DNA of 5,745 bases, from the NCBI GenBank assembly GCA_016463045.1, contig JAEMSB010000325.1, positions 1-5,745 on the forward strand, written 5' to 3'. The position numbers and the translations under genes are program-made. The notes beneath the pieces are model-generated. The model worked only from the letters and a program-made list of their open reading frames with translations. It made no database searches and was not told the DNA's origin. The DNA is from Niveispirillum sp. Lineage in GTDB: Bacteria > Pseudomonadota > Alphaproteobacteria > Azospirillales > Azospirillaceae. The first letter of the stretch is position 1, and each line of letters begins with the position of its first letter. Shown piece after piece: positions 1 to 5,577 of the stretch.

Positions 1-2241
1 GAACTGCATGGCACGCTGGATGATGCGGGCCGGCACCTGGAACTGACGCGGTTCAACCTGGACATGGCCGGTCCCGCCGACCTGACCATCAGCGGCAATG
101 CCCGCCAGCGGGACAAGAATATCGAACTGGCCCTGACGACCGAGATTACGGGCCTGCCCATGGCGGACCTGCATCGCTACTGGCCCAAGGGCGTGAAGGA
201 CAATACGCGCGACTGGATGGTCGGCAATCTGGCCGACGGCACCTTCGACCGCACGGTTTTCAAGCTGGAAGGGTCAGGGCCGGTGGATGATCCCGGCGCC
301 TTCCATGTCGCCTCCATGCAGGGTGAGTTCGCGCTTTCCGGCTTCACCGTTCATTACCGCCGGCCCCTGCCGCCCGTCACCAACGTGTCGGCGACGGCGA
401 CCTTCGACGGTAAAAGCTTTGATATTGCCGTCAAGGATGGCTCCTTGCTGGATATGAAGGCCGGGCCGGGGATGATCCGCATCCTGGGGCTGGATACCGA
501 GAATGACCACCGCATCGATATCCGCGTCGCCTTGGAAGGGCCGCTGTCATCGGCGCTGACGGTTTTGGATCATCCGCCGCTGGGCTATGCTGCCAAGGTC
601 AATCTGGTGCCGGAACGGGCATCGGGACAGGCCAAGGCGGAACTGCATTTCGCCTTCCCCCTGGTGGCCGCCCTGACCATGGACATGGTGCAGCTGGACG
701 GCAAGGCCAGCCTGACCGGTGTGGCCGTGCCCGACATTGTGGCCGATATCGACGCGACCGACGGCGTGCTGGAGCTGGCCGTCACGGGCCATGACCTTAA
801 CATGACGGGTACGGCCCTTCTGAACGGTGTACCGGCACAGGTGGAATGGCTGGAGAATTTCCCCGCCGACGCGCCCATCGGTACACAGGTGCGGGCGCGC
901 GGTCGCCTGGATGATGAACAGCGCCGTCGTTTCCGCTTGGATTTCCCCGACTGGCTGAACGGGCCGGCGGGCGTGGACATGGTTTATACCAGCGAACGCA
1001 CGCCCGAAGGCCGGCAGCAGACCATCCAGGCCGATATCGACATCACGCCATCGGTGCTGCGCATCGATGTGATGAAGTGGAAGAAGGAAGCGGGCAAGCC
1101 GGGCCAGGGCCGGGTGACCGTGAAGTTCAAGGACGGCAAACCCATCCTGATCCCCGCCTTTGTGGTGACTACGGAGGAACTGGCGGCCATCGGCTCCATG
1201 GAGCTGCGCGCGGCGGATTACGGCCTGTCGCATCTGCTGCTGACCCAGTTCAAGCTGGGGGAAAGCGACGCCCGCATCGATCTGCGCGATACGGACGGCA
1301 AGGGCGGGTTGGCCATTGATGTAAAGGGCGACAGTTTTGATGTCCGCCCGTTCCGGGGCAAGAACAAGGGGCCGGACGGCAAGGTCATCCCGCCCGATCC
1401 CGTGGAAGAGGCAGCGCCCAAGACGCCGCTGTCGATCAGCTTTGACCTGGGCCGGGCCATCATGGGCGATGATGGCAAGGAAATCCGCCAGGCCAAGGGC
1501 CGGATGGAACGGGACACCAATATCTGGTACCGCACCGACCTGGACGCCCAGGTGGGGGATAAGGGGTTCCTGCGGGTGCGCTATGCGCCCGATCCCGCCG
1601 ATGGCCGCATCCTGACGCTGGTCGCCGAAACCGATGATGCCGGGGCCACCTTGCGCGGGCTGGATGTCATCAGCCAGATCAAGGGCGGCACTCTCACCCT
1701 GCAGGGCCGGTCACAGGCCGATGATCCGGGGCAGTCCCTGATCGGCAAGGCCAGCCTGACCGATTATCAGGTGCAGGACGCGCCCGTGCTGGCGCGGCTC
1801 TTGTCCGCCACGTCGCCGCGTGGATTCGCCAATTTCATGTCGGGCCAGCCCATCGCCTTCTCCCGCCTGTCCGGCGACTGGCTGTGGCACAAGGACGGGA
1901 TCACCCTGCGTGAGATGCGGACATCGGGATCGCAGGTGGGCCTGACCCTTGAAGGCAATATCGATATCAAGCGTGACGATGTGGCCCTGCAGGGCACCAT
2001 CGTGCCCTTCACCACCGTGAACAAGTTGCTGGGCGTGATCCCGCTGCTGGGTGATCTGCTGGTGGGTGGGGAAGGGCAGGGGCTGTTCGCCGCGACCTAT
2101 AGCGTAAAGGGGCCGACCGACAAGCTGGATGTCGGGGTCAACCCGCTGGCCGTTCTGGCGCCGGGCTTCCTGCGCAACCTGTTCTTCCTGCCGCAACCGG
2201 CGGGGGAGGAGATGCCGAAAGAGGCGAAGGACGGGAAGTAA
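1..2241 (+). CDS. AsmA/YhdP-like large envelope protein (DUF3971 and AsmA-like C-terminal region), 5' partial
   Basis: The reading frame is open from base 1, so the ATG at 64 is internal and the true start lies upstream; 746 C-terminal residues are visible. The region around 178-245 (a Tyr-Trp-Pro followed by an Arg-Asp-Trp and a Leu-Ala-Asp-Gly) resembles the DUF3971 hallmark of YhdP-type proteins. The long middle consists of repetitive short beta-strand segments alternating with Gly/Asp turns, as expected of the AsmA/TamB beta-groove fold. The C-terminus (about 2020-2190) has the typical AsmA-like ending: a hydrophobic IPLLGDLLVGG stretch, a GEGQG turn, then NPLAVLAPGFLRNLFF. Known members are anchored in the inner membrane by an N-terminal segment, span the periplasm and are implicated in lipid transport to the outer membrane. 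That role is inferred here from family resemblance. The membrane anchor is outside the window. The gene ends in TAA, 12 bp from the end of a convergent gene. Confidence 0.85.
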   Translation, partial: ELHGTLDDAGRHLELTRFNLDMAGPADLTISGNARQRDKNIELALTTEITGLPMADLHRYWPKGVKDNTRDWMVGNLADGTFDRTVFKLEGSGPVDDPGAFHVASMQGEFALSGFTVHYRRPLPPVTNVSATATFDGKSFDIAVKDGSLLDMKAGPGMIRILGLDTENDHRIDIRVALEGPLSSALTVLDHPPLGYAAKVNLVPERASGQAKAELHFAFPLVAALTMDMVQLDGKASLTGVAVPDIVADIDATDGVLELAVTGHDLNMTGTALLNGVPAQVEWLENFPADAPIGTQVRARGRLDDEQRRRFRLDFPDWLNGPAGVDMVYTSERTPEGRQQTIQADIDITPSVLRIDVMKWKKEAGKPGQGRVTVKFKDGKPILIPAFVVTTEELAAIGSMELRAADYGLSHLLLTQFKLGESDARIDLRDTDGKGGLAIDVKGDSFDVRPFRGKNKGPDGKVIPPDPVEEAAPKTPLSISFDLGRAIMGDDGKEIRQAKGRMERDTNIWYRTDLDAQVGDKGFLRVRYAPDPADGRILTLVAETDDAGATLRGLDVISQIKGGTLTLQGRSQADDPGQSLIGKASLTDYQVQDAPVLARLLSATSPRGFANFMSGQPIAFSRLSGDWLWHKDGITLREMRTSGSQVGLTLEGNIDIKRDDVALQGTIVPFTTVNKLLGVIPLLGDLLVGGEGQGLFAATYSVKGPTDKLDVGVNPLAVLAPGFLRNLFFLPQPAGEEMPKEAKDGK

Positions 2242-2253
2242 GGTTGAAAGCCC

Positions 2254-2502
2254 TTATCCGCCCGCGCTCAACCCCGCCAGCGCCATCTCCCGTGGCACCA
2301 GAACCGGCGGCCAATCATCCTGCATGATGTTTTCCAGCAGCAGGCCCTCATCCCCCACGCTGGCCGCATAGAGGTTGCCGACGCGCCGCTCCGGTCGTTC
2401 GCCACCGGTCAGACCGGTGATGAAGGCGGCGATGCCGTCCGTATCGCCCCCCATATCGGTTTGCAGCCAGTCGGCCAGCCATTCGGCAGGATCATGGATC
2501 AT
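2254..2502 (-). CDS. Small acidic orphan protein, candidate immunity/partner of the upstream EndoU nuclease
   Basis: This is an 82-residue protein I do not recognise. Its ATG (2500-2502) overlaps the TGA of the upstream EndoU gene as ATGA. No good Shine-Dalgarno sequence precedes it, so it is probably translated by coupling to the upstream gene. It carries 14 Asp/Glu against 4 Arg and no Lys, so it is strongly acidic, and it has no signal peptide or membrane segment. It begins with a Trp-containing amphipathic stretch (residues 5-14), has a Gly/Asp-rich turn at 16-23, and ends in a Pro/hydrophobic segment. The context fits an effector-immunity order: exported nuclease first, small acidic cytoplasmic protein second. 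The immunity role is inference only, and an unrelated small protein is the alternative. That it is a real gene is supported by the overlap, and by the fact that it fills the space exactly up to the convergent gene. Confidence 0.65.
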   Translation of the reverse strand: MIHDPAEWLADWLQTDMGGDTDGIAAFITGLTGGERPERRVGNLYAASVGDEGLLLENIMQDDWPPVLVPREMALAGLSAGG

Positions 2503-3041
2503 TGCGGGCAGCTTTCGCCCATCTGCGGAAAGGCGGTATTGATGCGGCCATCGTCAAATTCCGCGAAACGGATGACGAAACGCGCCCCACCCGGGCCTGT
2601 GCAGTATTTCGCATCCGGCTTGGCCGGTGCTGAGCAACCCAGCTTGCCCCAGGGTTTGCCCGGCGCGTGGCTGTGCTTGACGGCATAAAGGATGGAGTTC
2701 GTCACCTGCTCCACGCTGCAATTGTCGGGGTAGAAGGTGGAGTTCTTCGACTTGCCATTCTCGAAAAATACCTTCGTGCTGTAGACGCCATCGGCCTGCG
2801 GCGGCTGGGCCTGCACTTCCTTGACGGGGGCGGTGTCGATGATCGCGCGGCTATGCATGCCGACGACATCGCCGTTCTTCTTCACCTCCCCGCACAGCAC
2901 ATGGCGCAGGTTCAGCGACGGGCTGGTCTGGCTCCACCCGAAGCTTTCATCCTCGCAGGAGGGCTTTTCCGCCGCCCCGGCGGCACCGCATGCTGCCAAA
3001 GCGAAGACCAACACCGCCAACCGGACCATCCGCACCGCCAT
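2499..3041 (-). CDS. Exported bacterial EndoU-type ribonuclease domain protein
   Basis: This is a 180-residue protein. Residues 1-24 look like a signal peptide: basic start, hydrophobic 8-17, AGAA before Glu25. A lipobox-like LAAC also lies at 15-18, so it may be a lipoprotein instead. Residues about 40-172 match the bacterial EndoU nuclease pattern as I know it: a first His in HVLCGE (H47), a second in GMH (H63), a DGVYSTKV strand with K90, an STFYPDNCS segment (101-109) followed by a helix, and a terminal strand ending INTAFP (167-172). EndoU enzymes cleave RNA using two His and a Lys; bacterial forms occur in CDI and LXG toxins and as standalone secreted proteins. The final aromatic, often Tyr, is Phe here (F171). 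Apart from C18 there are six Cys (29, 50, 108, 136, 147, 178), consistent with disulfides outside the cytoplasm. The start is supported by AGGGG six bases upstream. The gene overlaps the next one by ATGA. Confidence 0.8.
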   Translation of the reverse strand: MAVRMVRLAVLVFALAACGAAGAAEKPSCEDESFGWSQTSPSLNLRHVLCGEVKKNGDVVGMHSRAIIDTAPVKEVQAQPPQADGVYSTKVFFENGKSKNSTFYPDNCSVEQVTNSILYAVKHSHAPGKPWGKLGCSAPAKPDAKYCTGPGGARFVIRFAEFDDGRINTAFPQMGESCPQ

Positions 3042-3047
3042 TATCCG

Positions 3048-3052
3048 CCCCT
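3048..3052 (-). promoter_or_regulatory. Ribosome binding site of the EndoU gene
   Basis: On the minus strand this reads AGGGG, six bases before the ATG at 3039-3041. It favours this start over the in-frame Met5. Confidence 0.6.
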
Positions 3053-3106
3053 ATGAAGTTGTGGAAGCATCGTCTATGGGTGACCATATCATTGCCGATG
3101 GTTTGC

Positions 3107-3115
3107 GGGAGAGGG
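3107..3115 (+). promoter_or_regulatory. Ribosome binding site that fixes the SCO gene start
   Basis: GGGAGAGGG lies three bases upstream of the ATG at 3119, with the GGAG core seven bases away. It supports starting at 3119 rather than at upstream in-frame ATGs (for example 2990), which would give an unlikely Pro-rich leader and overlap the divergent EndoU gene. Confidence 0.75.
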
Positions 3116-3118
3116 CTG

Positions 3119-3745
3119 ATGAAGCGGGAACGGCTGGTACGGATGGCGCTGGCATGCCTTGTCGGGCTGGTCATGGCGGCTGTCATCGCCTGGATGACCA
3201 TCCGCCATGACCAGCGGCAGGCGGCTGGCGTCGCCACCAATGTCGCACCGGCCAGCATCGGCGGGCCTTTCACCCTGACGACCCATGAGGGCCGTGTCGT
3301 GACCGACAAGGATTTCATGGGCAAGTACAAGCTGGTTTTCTTCGGCTACACCTTCTGCCCCGATATCTGCCCGACCGAGTTGCAGACCATCGCGCAGGCC
3401 ATGGACCTGATGGGCGACTCCGGCGCTGACGTGCAGCCCCTGTTCATCACCATCGATCCGGAGCGGGACACACCCCCCGTACTGGCCGACTATGTGAAGC
3501 TGTTCCACCCCTCCATCATCGGCTTGACCGGAACGGCGGAGCAGATTGCCGCAGTGGCCAAGGCATACCGCGTCTATTACGCCCGTTCGCAAGGCGAACC
3601 GGACCCGACGCAATATCTGATGGACCATTCCACCTTCGCCTATCTGCTGGCGCCGGACGGGTCCTTCGTGACCGTTTTCGCCAAGGGCAGTACGCCCGAA
3701 CAGATGGTCGAAGCCATCAACGCTTACCGGTCGCGGGGGCGATGA
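3119..3745 (+). CDS. sco1: SCO1/SenC family copper chaperone for cytochrome c oxidase assembly
   Basis: This is a 208-residue membrane-anchored thioredoxin-fold protein. Residues 1-7 are basic, and about 6-28 form one transmembrane helix that places the rest in the periplasm. The SCO domain starts near residue 48 (GGPFTLTTHEGR). The copper ligands are present: the CxxxC of FCPDICPT (C80, C84) and the distal His in MDHSTF (H170). The conserved DPERDTP segment (D113-P119) is also there. Known SCO proteins bind copper and help metallate or reduce the CuA site of oxidase subunit II, and some act mainly in redox defence. No oxidase genes lie in this window, so the partner is encoded elsewhere. The length and all key residues are normal for the family. 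The gene is divergent from the EndoU gene, and a spacer of about 236 bp with its own promoter separates it from the atp operon. Confidence 0.95.
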   Translation: MKRERLVRMALACLVGLVMAAVIAWMTIRHDQRQAAGVATNVAPASIGGPFTLTTHEGRVVTDKDFMGKYKLVFFGYTFCPDICPTELQTIAQAMDLMGDSGADVQPLFITIDPERDTPPVLADYVKLFHPSIIGLTGTAEQIAAVAKAYRVYYARSQGEPDPTQYLMDHSTFAYLLAPDGSFVTVFAKGSTPEQMVEAINAYRSRGR

Positions 3746-3748
3746 ACA

Positions 3749-3784
3749 GCGCTTTCGTGTAACGAAACGCGGGCCGTTACCGGC
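3749..3784 (+). other. Overlapping inverted repeats just after the SCO gene (possible weak terminator)
   Basis: Three short stems overlap. GCG(C)TTTCG pairs with CGAAACGC (3749-3770, loop TGTAA, one bulged C). GTAACG (3759-3764) pairs with CGTTAC (3775-3780). GCCG-TTAC-CGGC occupies 3773-3784. They start three bases after the SCO stop codon. No T-run follows, so this is not a classical intrinsic terminator; it may be a 3'-end stabilising or weak termination structure. Confidence 0.35.
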
Positions 3785-3902
3785 AATTCGGGGGTGAAAT
3801 CGCGGGTTTGACGGGCAAAAGGTATGATGCGCTGCGGCATCGGACCTATGCGCGGGGTGGAAATCAAGGATTTTCAAATACTTAAGGTGGGGTGCCTTAC
3901 CC

Positions 3903-3931
3903 TTGACAGTATCCGGGGCTAACCGTATGGT
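3903..3931 (+). promoter_or_regulatory. Predicted sigma70-type promoter of the F0 (atpIBE...) operon
   Basis: A perfect -35 box TTGACA (3903-3908) is followed, after exactly 17 bp, by TATGGT (3926-3931), which matches four of six bases of TATAAT. Transcription would begin near 3938, giving a leader of about 44 nt before atpI. It is the best promoter in the window and sits where an atp operon promoter is needed. The rest of the 3746-3981 gap holds only the small inverted repeats noted separately; I see no gene there. Confidence 0.7.
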
Positions 3932-3981
3932 GCCGCCGCTTTCGCACGGTATCCAACTTCTGGCGGAAGGGAGCCCGCTTC

Positions 3982-4338
3982 ATGTCTGATGAGCGTCCGC
4001 CCCCGTCGCTGGAGGAACTGGATACCCGCCTGCGTGAGGCCCGCCGCAACGCCGGCATGGACCTGCCCGACCCCGAACCGGGGGCCAGTGGCAAGAACGT
4101 GTCGAACGGTGATATGGCGCTGGGTCTGCGTGTTGGGGTGGAACTGGTTGCCGGTGTGCTGTTCGGGCTTGCGCTCGGGTATGGCATCGACTGGTGGCTG
4201 GATACGAAACCCTGGGGGATGATCATCATGATCTTCCTGGGCGCGATCGCCGGATTTATGAATGTGTACCGCTTGACCTCCGGTCAGGGGTATGCGGCGG
4301 GGTTCGACAAGTCCCAAAAGCGGGACGGTGGGGAGTAG
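3982..4338 (+). CDS. atpI: AtpI/AtpZ family protein, F0 ATP synthase assembly factor
   Basis: This is a 118-residue protein. Residues 1-45 are hydrophilic, with a charged helix-like part (SLEELDTRLREARR). Two transmembrane segments follow (about 50-69 and 77-96), joined by a short loop containing DWWLDTKPWG. The GxxxGxxxG-type first helix, the Asp-Trp-Trp-Leu and the closing GFMNVYRL are characteristic of the AtpZ/AtpI (ATPase gene 1) family found at the head of F0 operons in alphaproteobacteria. Known members help assemble the c-ring or transport Mg2+/Ca2+; which applies here cannot be read from the sequence. The start is supported by AAGGGAG (3967-3973) eight bases upstream. The stop is six bases before the GTG of atpB, so the two are co-transcribed and probably translationally coupled. 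Confidence 0.9.
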   Translation: MSDERPPPSLEELDTRLREARRNAGMDLPDPEPGASGKNVSNGDMALGLRVGVELVAGVLFGLALGYGIDWWLDTKPWGMIIMIFLGAIAGFMNVYRLTSGQGYAAGFDKSQKRDGGE

Positions 4339-4344
4339 GGCATC

Positions 4345-5088
4345 GTGGCTGGTCCTTTGGAGCAATTCGAGATCAAGCGCCTGGTCAACCTGCCGGTTGG
4401 CAATCTTGATCTGTCCTTCACCAATTCCTCTTTGTGGATGGTGATTGCCGTTGTGGCCTCGACCTTCCTGCTGGTCTATGGCATGCGCGGTCGCGCCCTG
4501 GTTCCGGGTCGCGTGCAGTCCATCGCCGAGCTTCTGTATGAGTTCGTGGCTGAGATGGTGCGGGACAATGCCGGCCCGCAGGCCCGCAAGTTCTTCCCCT
4601 TCATCTTCTCGCTGTTCATCTTCGTGCTGTTCGGCAATGTCCTGGGTCTGATCCCCGGTTCCTTCACCTTCACCAGCCATATCATCGTGACCTTCGCGAT
4701 GGCGCTGTTCGTGTTCGTGGTGGTCACCGTCGTTGCCTTCGTGAAGCACGGCCTGCACTTCTTCCACTTCTTTCTGCCGCATGGCACGCCGCTGTGGCTG
4801 GCGCCGCTGATCGTTCCCATCGAACTGATCTCCTACTTCGTGCGCCCCATCAGCCTGTCCATCCGTCTGTTCGCCAACATGCTGGCCGGCCACACCATGA
4901 TGAAGGTCTTCGCGGGCTTCACGGTGTCGATGGTCGCCGCTGGTGGTGGCATGGCTGCGGTCGGTATGCTCCCGGTTCTCCTGAATGTTGCGCTGTTCGC
5001 CCTGGAATTCCTGGTCGCCGGCATTCAGGCTTACATCTTCGCGCTGCTGAGCTGCGTGTATCTGCGTGACGCGCTGGAGATGCACTAA
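4345..5088 (+). CDS. atpB: F0F1 ATP synthase subunit a
   Basis: This 247-residue integral membrane protein forms the proton half-channels against the c-ring. It starts with GTG (4345), preceded by GGGGAG (4330-4335) inside the end of atpI. The N-terminal PLEQFEI stretch is typical of alphaproteobacterial subunit a. Five to six hydrophobic helices follow. The essential arginine lies in the SLSIRLFANMLAGH block (R174), followed by N178. The channel residues equivalent to E. coli Glu219 and His245 are exchanged: H183 in AGH and E221 in LEFLVAGIQ. Q228 corresponds to Gln252. This His/Glu swap is known in mitochondrial and many alphaproteobacterial a subunits and preserves function. Length and topology are normal. 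The gene is followed by a 61-bp spacer and then atpE. Confidence 0.97.
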   Translation: MAGPLEQFEIKRLVNLPVGNLDLSFTNSSLWMVIAVVASTFLLVYGMRGRALVPGRVQSIAELLYEFVAEMVRDNAGPQARKFFPFIFSLFIFVLFGNVLGLIPGSFTFTSHIIVTFAMALFVFVVVTVVAFVKHGLHFFHFFLPHGTPLWLAPLIVPIELISYFVRPISLSIRLFANMLAGHTMMKVFAGFTVSMVAAGGGMAAVGMLPVLLNVALFALEFLVAGIQAYIFALLSCVYLRDALEMH

Positions 5089-5149
5089 GCATCTCCAACG
5101 TCCAACCCGTCTTTTCCAAGAGACACTTCCAACCTAGAGGAACTTCAAA

Positions 5150-5374
5150 ATGGAAGCTGAAGCCGCAAAGTTCATCGGTGCCGGTCTCGCCATGCTCGCC
5201 CTGCTGGGCGTCGGTATCGGCCTGGGCAACCTGTTCTCCGGCCTGTACCAGGCTGCTTCGCGTAACCCGGCCGCTCTGAACTCCTACAAGACCTTCGTCT
5301 TCATCGGCTTCGCGCTGACCGAAGCGACCGGTCTGTTCGCGCTGGTTATCGCCTTCCTGATCCTGTTCGCCTAA
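5150..5374 (+). CDS. atpE: F0F1 ATP synthase subunit c
   Basis: This 74-residue hairpin protein has two transmembrane helices (about 9-34 and 48-72) and forms the rotating c-ring. The first helix has the glycine ladder G20-x-G22-x-G24-x-G26 that packs neighbouring subunits. The polar loop carries R38-N39-P40. The ion-carrying carboxylate is E58 in FALTEATG. The residue after it is Ala rather than Ser/Thr, and the usual Na+ ligands are absent, so proton coupling is expected. The start is supported by AGAGG (5136-5140) nine bases upstream, in an A-rich leader (AACTTCAAAA) likely to give high translation, as expected for a subunit needed in about ten or more copies. It is followed by a hairpin-rich spacer before the b' gene. 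Confidence 0.97.
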   Translation: MEAEAAKFIGAGLAMLALLGVGIGLGNLFSGLYQAASRNPAALNSYKTFVFIGFALTEATGLFALVIAFLILFA

Positions 5375-5395
5375 TCGGCGGACAGTTTCTTAGAA

Positions 5396-5415
5396 CCGGT
5401 GCCCTCGGGCGCCGG
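5396..5415 (+). other. RNA hairpin 1 downstream of atpE
   Basis: CCGGTGCC (5396-5403) pairs with GGCGCCGG (5408-5415) around a CTCG tetraloop: eight base pairs with a single T-G wobble. It begins 22 bases after the atpE stop. No T-run follows. A second copy of GCGCCGGG at 5423-5430 could compete for the same 5' arm (seven pairs). Confidence 0.6.
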
Positions 5416-5433
5416 GGCTTCAGCGCCGGGATC

Positions 5434-5470
5434 GCCGCCGCTGCCGGGTATCATATCCGACAGCGGCGGT
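5434..5470 (+). other. RNA hairpin 2 downstream of atpE (long stem)
   Basis: CCGCCGCTG (5435-5443) is perfectly complementary to CAGCGGCGG (5461-5469), with an extra G-T wobble at 5434/5470. Beyond one C-A mismatch, the inside pairs again: CGGGTA (5445-5450) with TATCCG (5454-5459), leaving a TCA loop. This gives about 16 pairs in total. No T-tract follows, so processing or stabilisation of the upstream mRNA is more likely than simple termination. Confidence 0.65.
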
Positions 5471-5534
5471 CGCTCTATGGGCCCTATGGTCCTTCCTTGA
5501 GCTTTTCCTTAAAGGCGCTGACGGGAATTTGGCG

Positions 5535-5558
5535 TGATCGGCCTTCATGGACCGGTCA
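5535..5558 (+). other. Possible leader hairpin just before the b' subunit gene
   Basis: TGATCGG (5535-5541) pairs with CCGGTCA (5552-5558), seven pairs including one wobble, with a 10-base loop. Its 3' arm ends seven bases before the ATG at 5566 and covers the region where a ribosome binding site would lie. Confidence 0.35.
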
Positions 5559-5577
5559 GCAGTGAATGGGTGCTTCT

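Larger units (their letters stand above)
3042..3118. other. 77-bp divergent spacer between the EndoU and SCO genes
   Basis: The spacer must hold the 5' signals for both divergent genes. A Shine-Dalgarno sequence is clear at each edge. I could not find a convincing, well-spaced -35/-10 pair on either strand, so any promoters here are weak, or are of an activator-dependent or non-sigma70 type. Confidence 0.4.

Noticed and set aside
547..1233. 228-aa open frame on the minus strand inside the AsmA-like gene
   Set aside because: It is antisense to a well-supported coding region, with a His/Gln/Arg-rich composition and no motif.
2242..2273. GGTTGA...TCAACC inverted repeat between the convergent genes as a terminator
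   Set aside because: It is only six pairs around a 20-base loop, has no T-run, and half lies within the 82-aa gene. It is likely chance.
2303..2502. EF-hand-like Asp/Gly run in the 82-aa protein
   Set aside because: The Asp spacing (residues 16, 20, 22) does not match a calcium-binding loop, and the closing Glu is absent.
2990..3118. Longer SCO start at 2990
   Set aside because: It would add 43 Pro/Arg-rich residues and overlap the divergent EndoU signal peptide. The strong ribosome binding site and the membrane helix both point to 3119.
3808..3828. TTGACG followed by TATGAT as a promoter
   Set aside because: The two boxes are only 9 bp apart, too close to act together. The pair at 3903-3931 is far better.
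3089..3877. 262-aa minus-strand frame over the SCO gene
   Set aside because: The SCO protein on the other strand has all its family residues; this frame is its shadow.
3919..5085. 388-aa open frame on the minus strand across atpI and atpB
   Set aside because: It is the exact antisense of two certain genes. Its His/Gln/Arg/Glu-rich composition is typical of a shadow frame in high-GC DNA, and it has no recognisable domain or start signal.
5475..5489. CTATGG direct repeat and a tiny ATG frame in the atpE-b' spacer
   Set aside because: The repeat is only six bases, and the frame encodes seven residues with no ribosome binding site.
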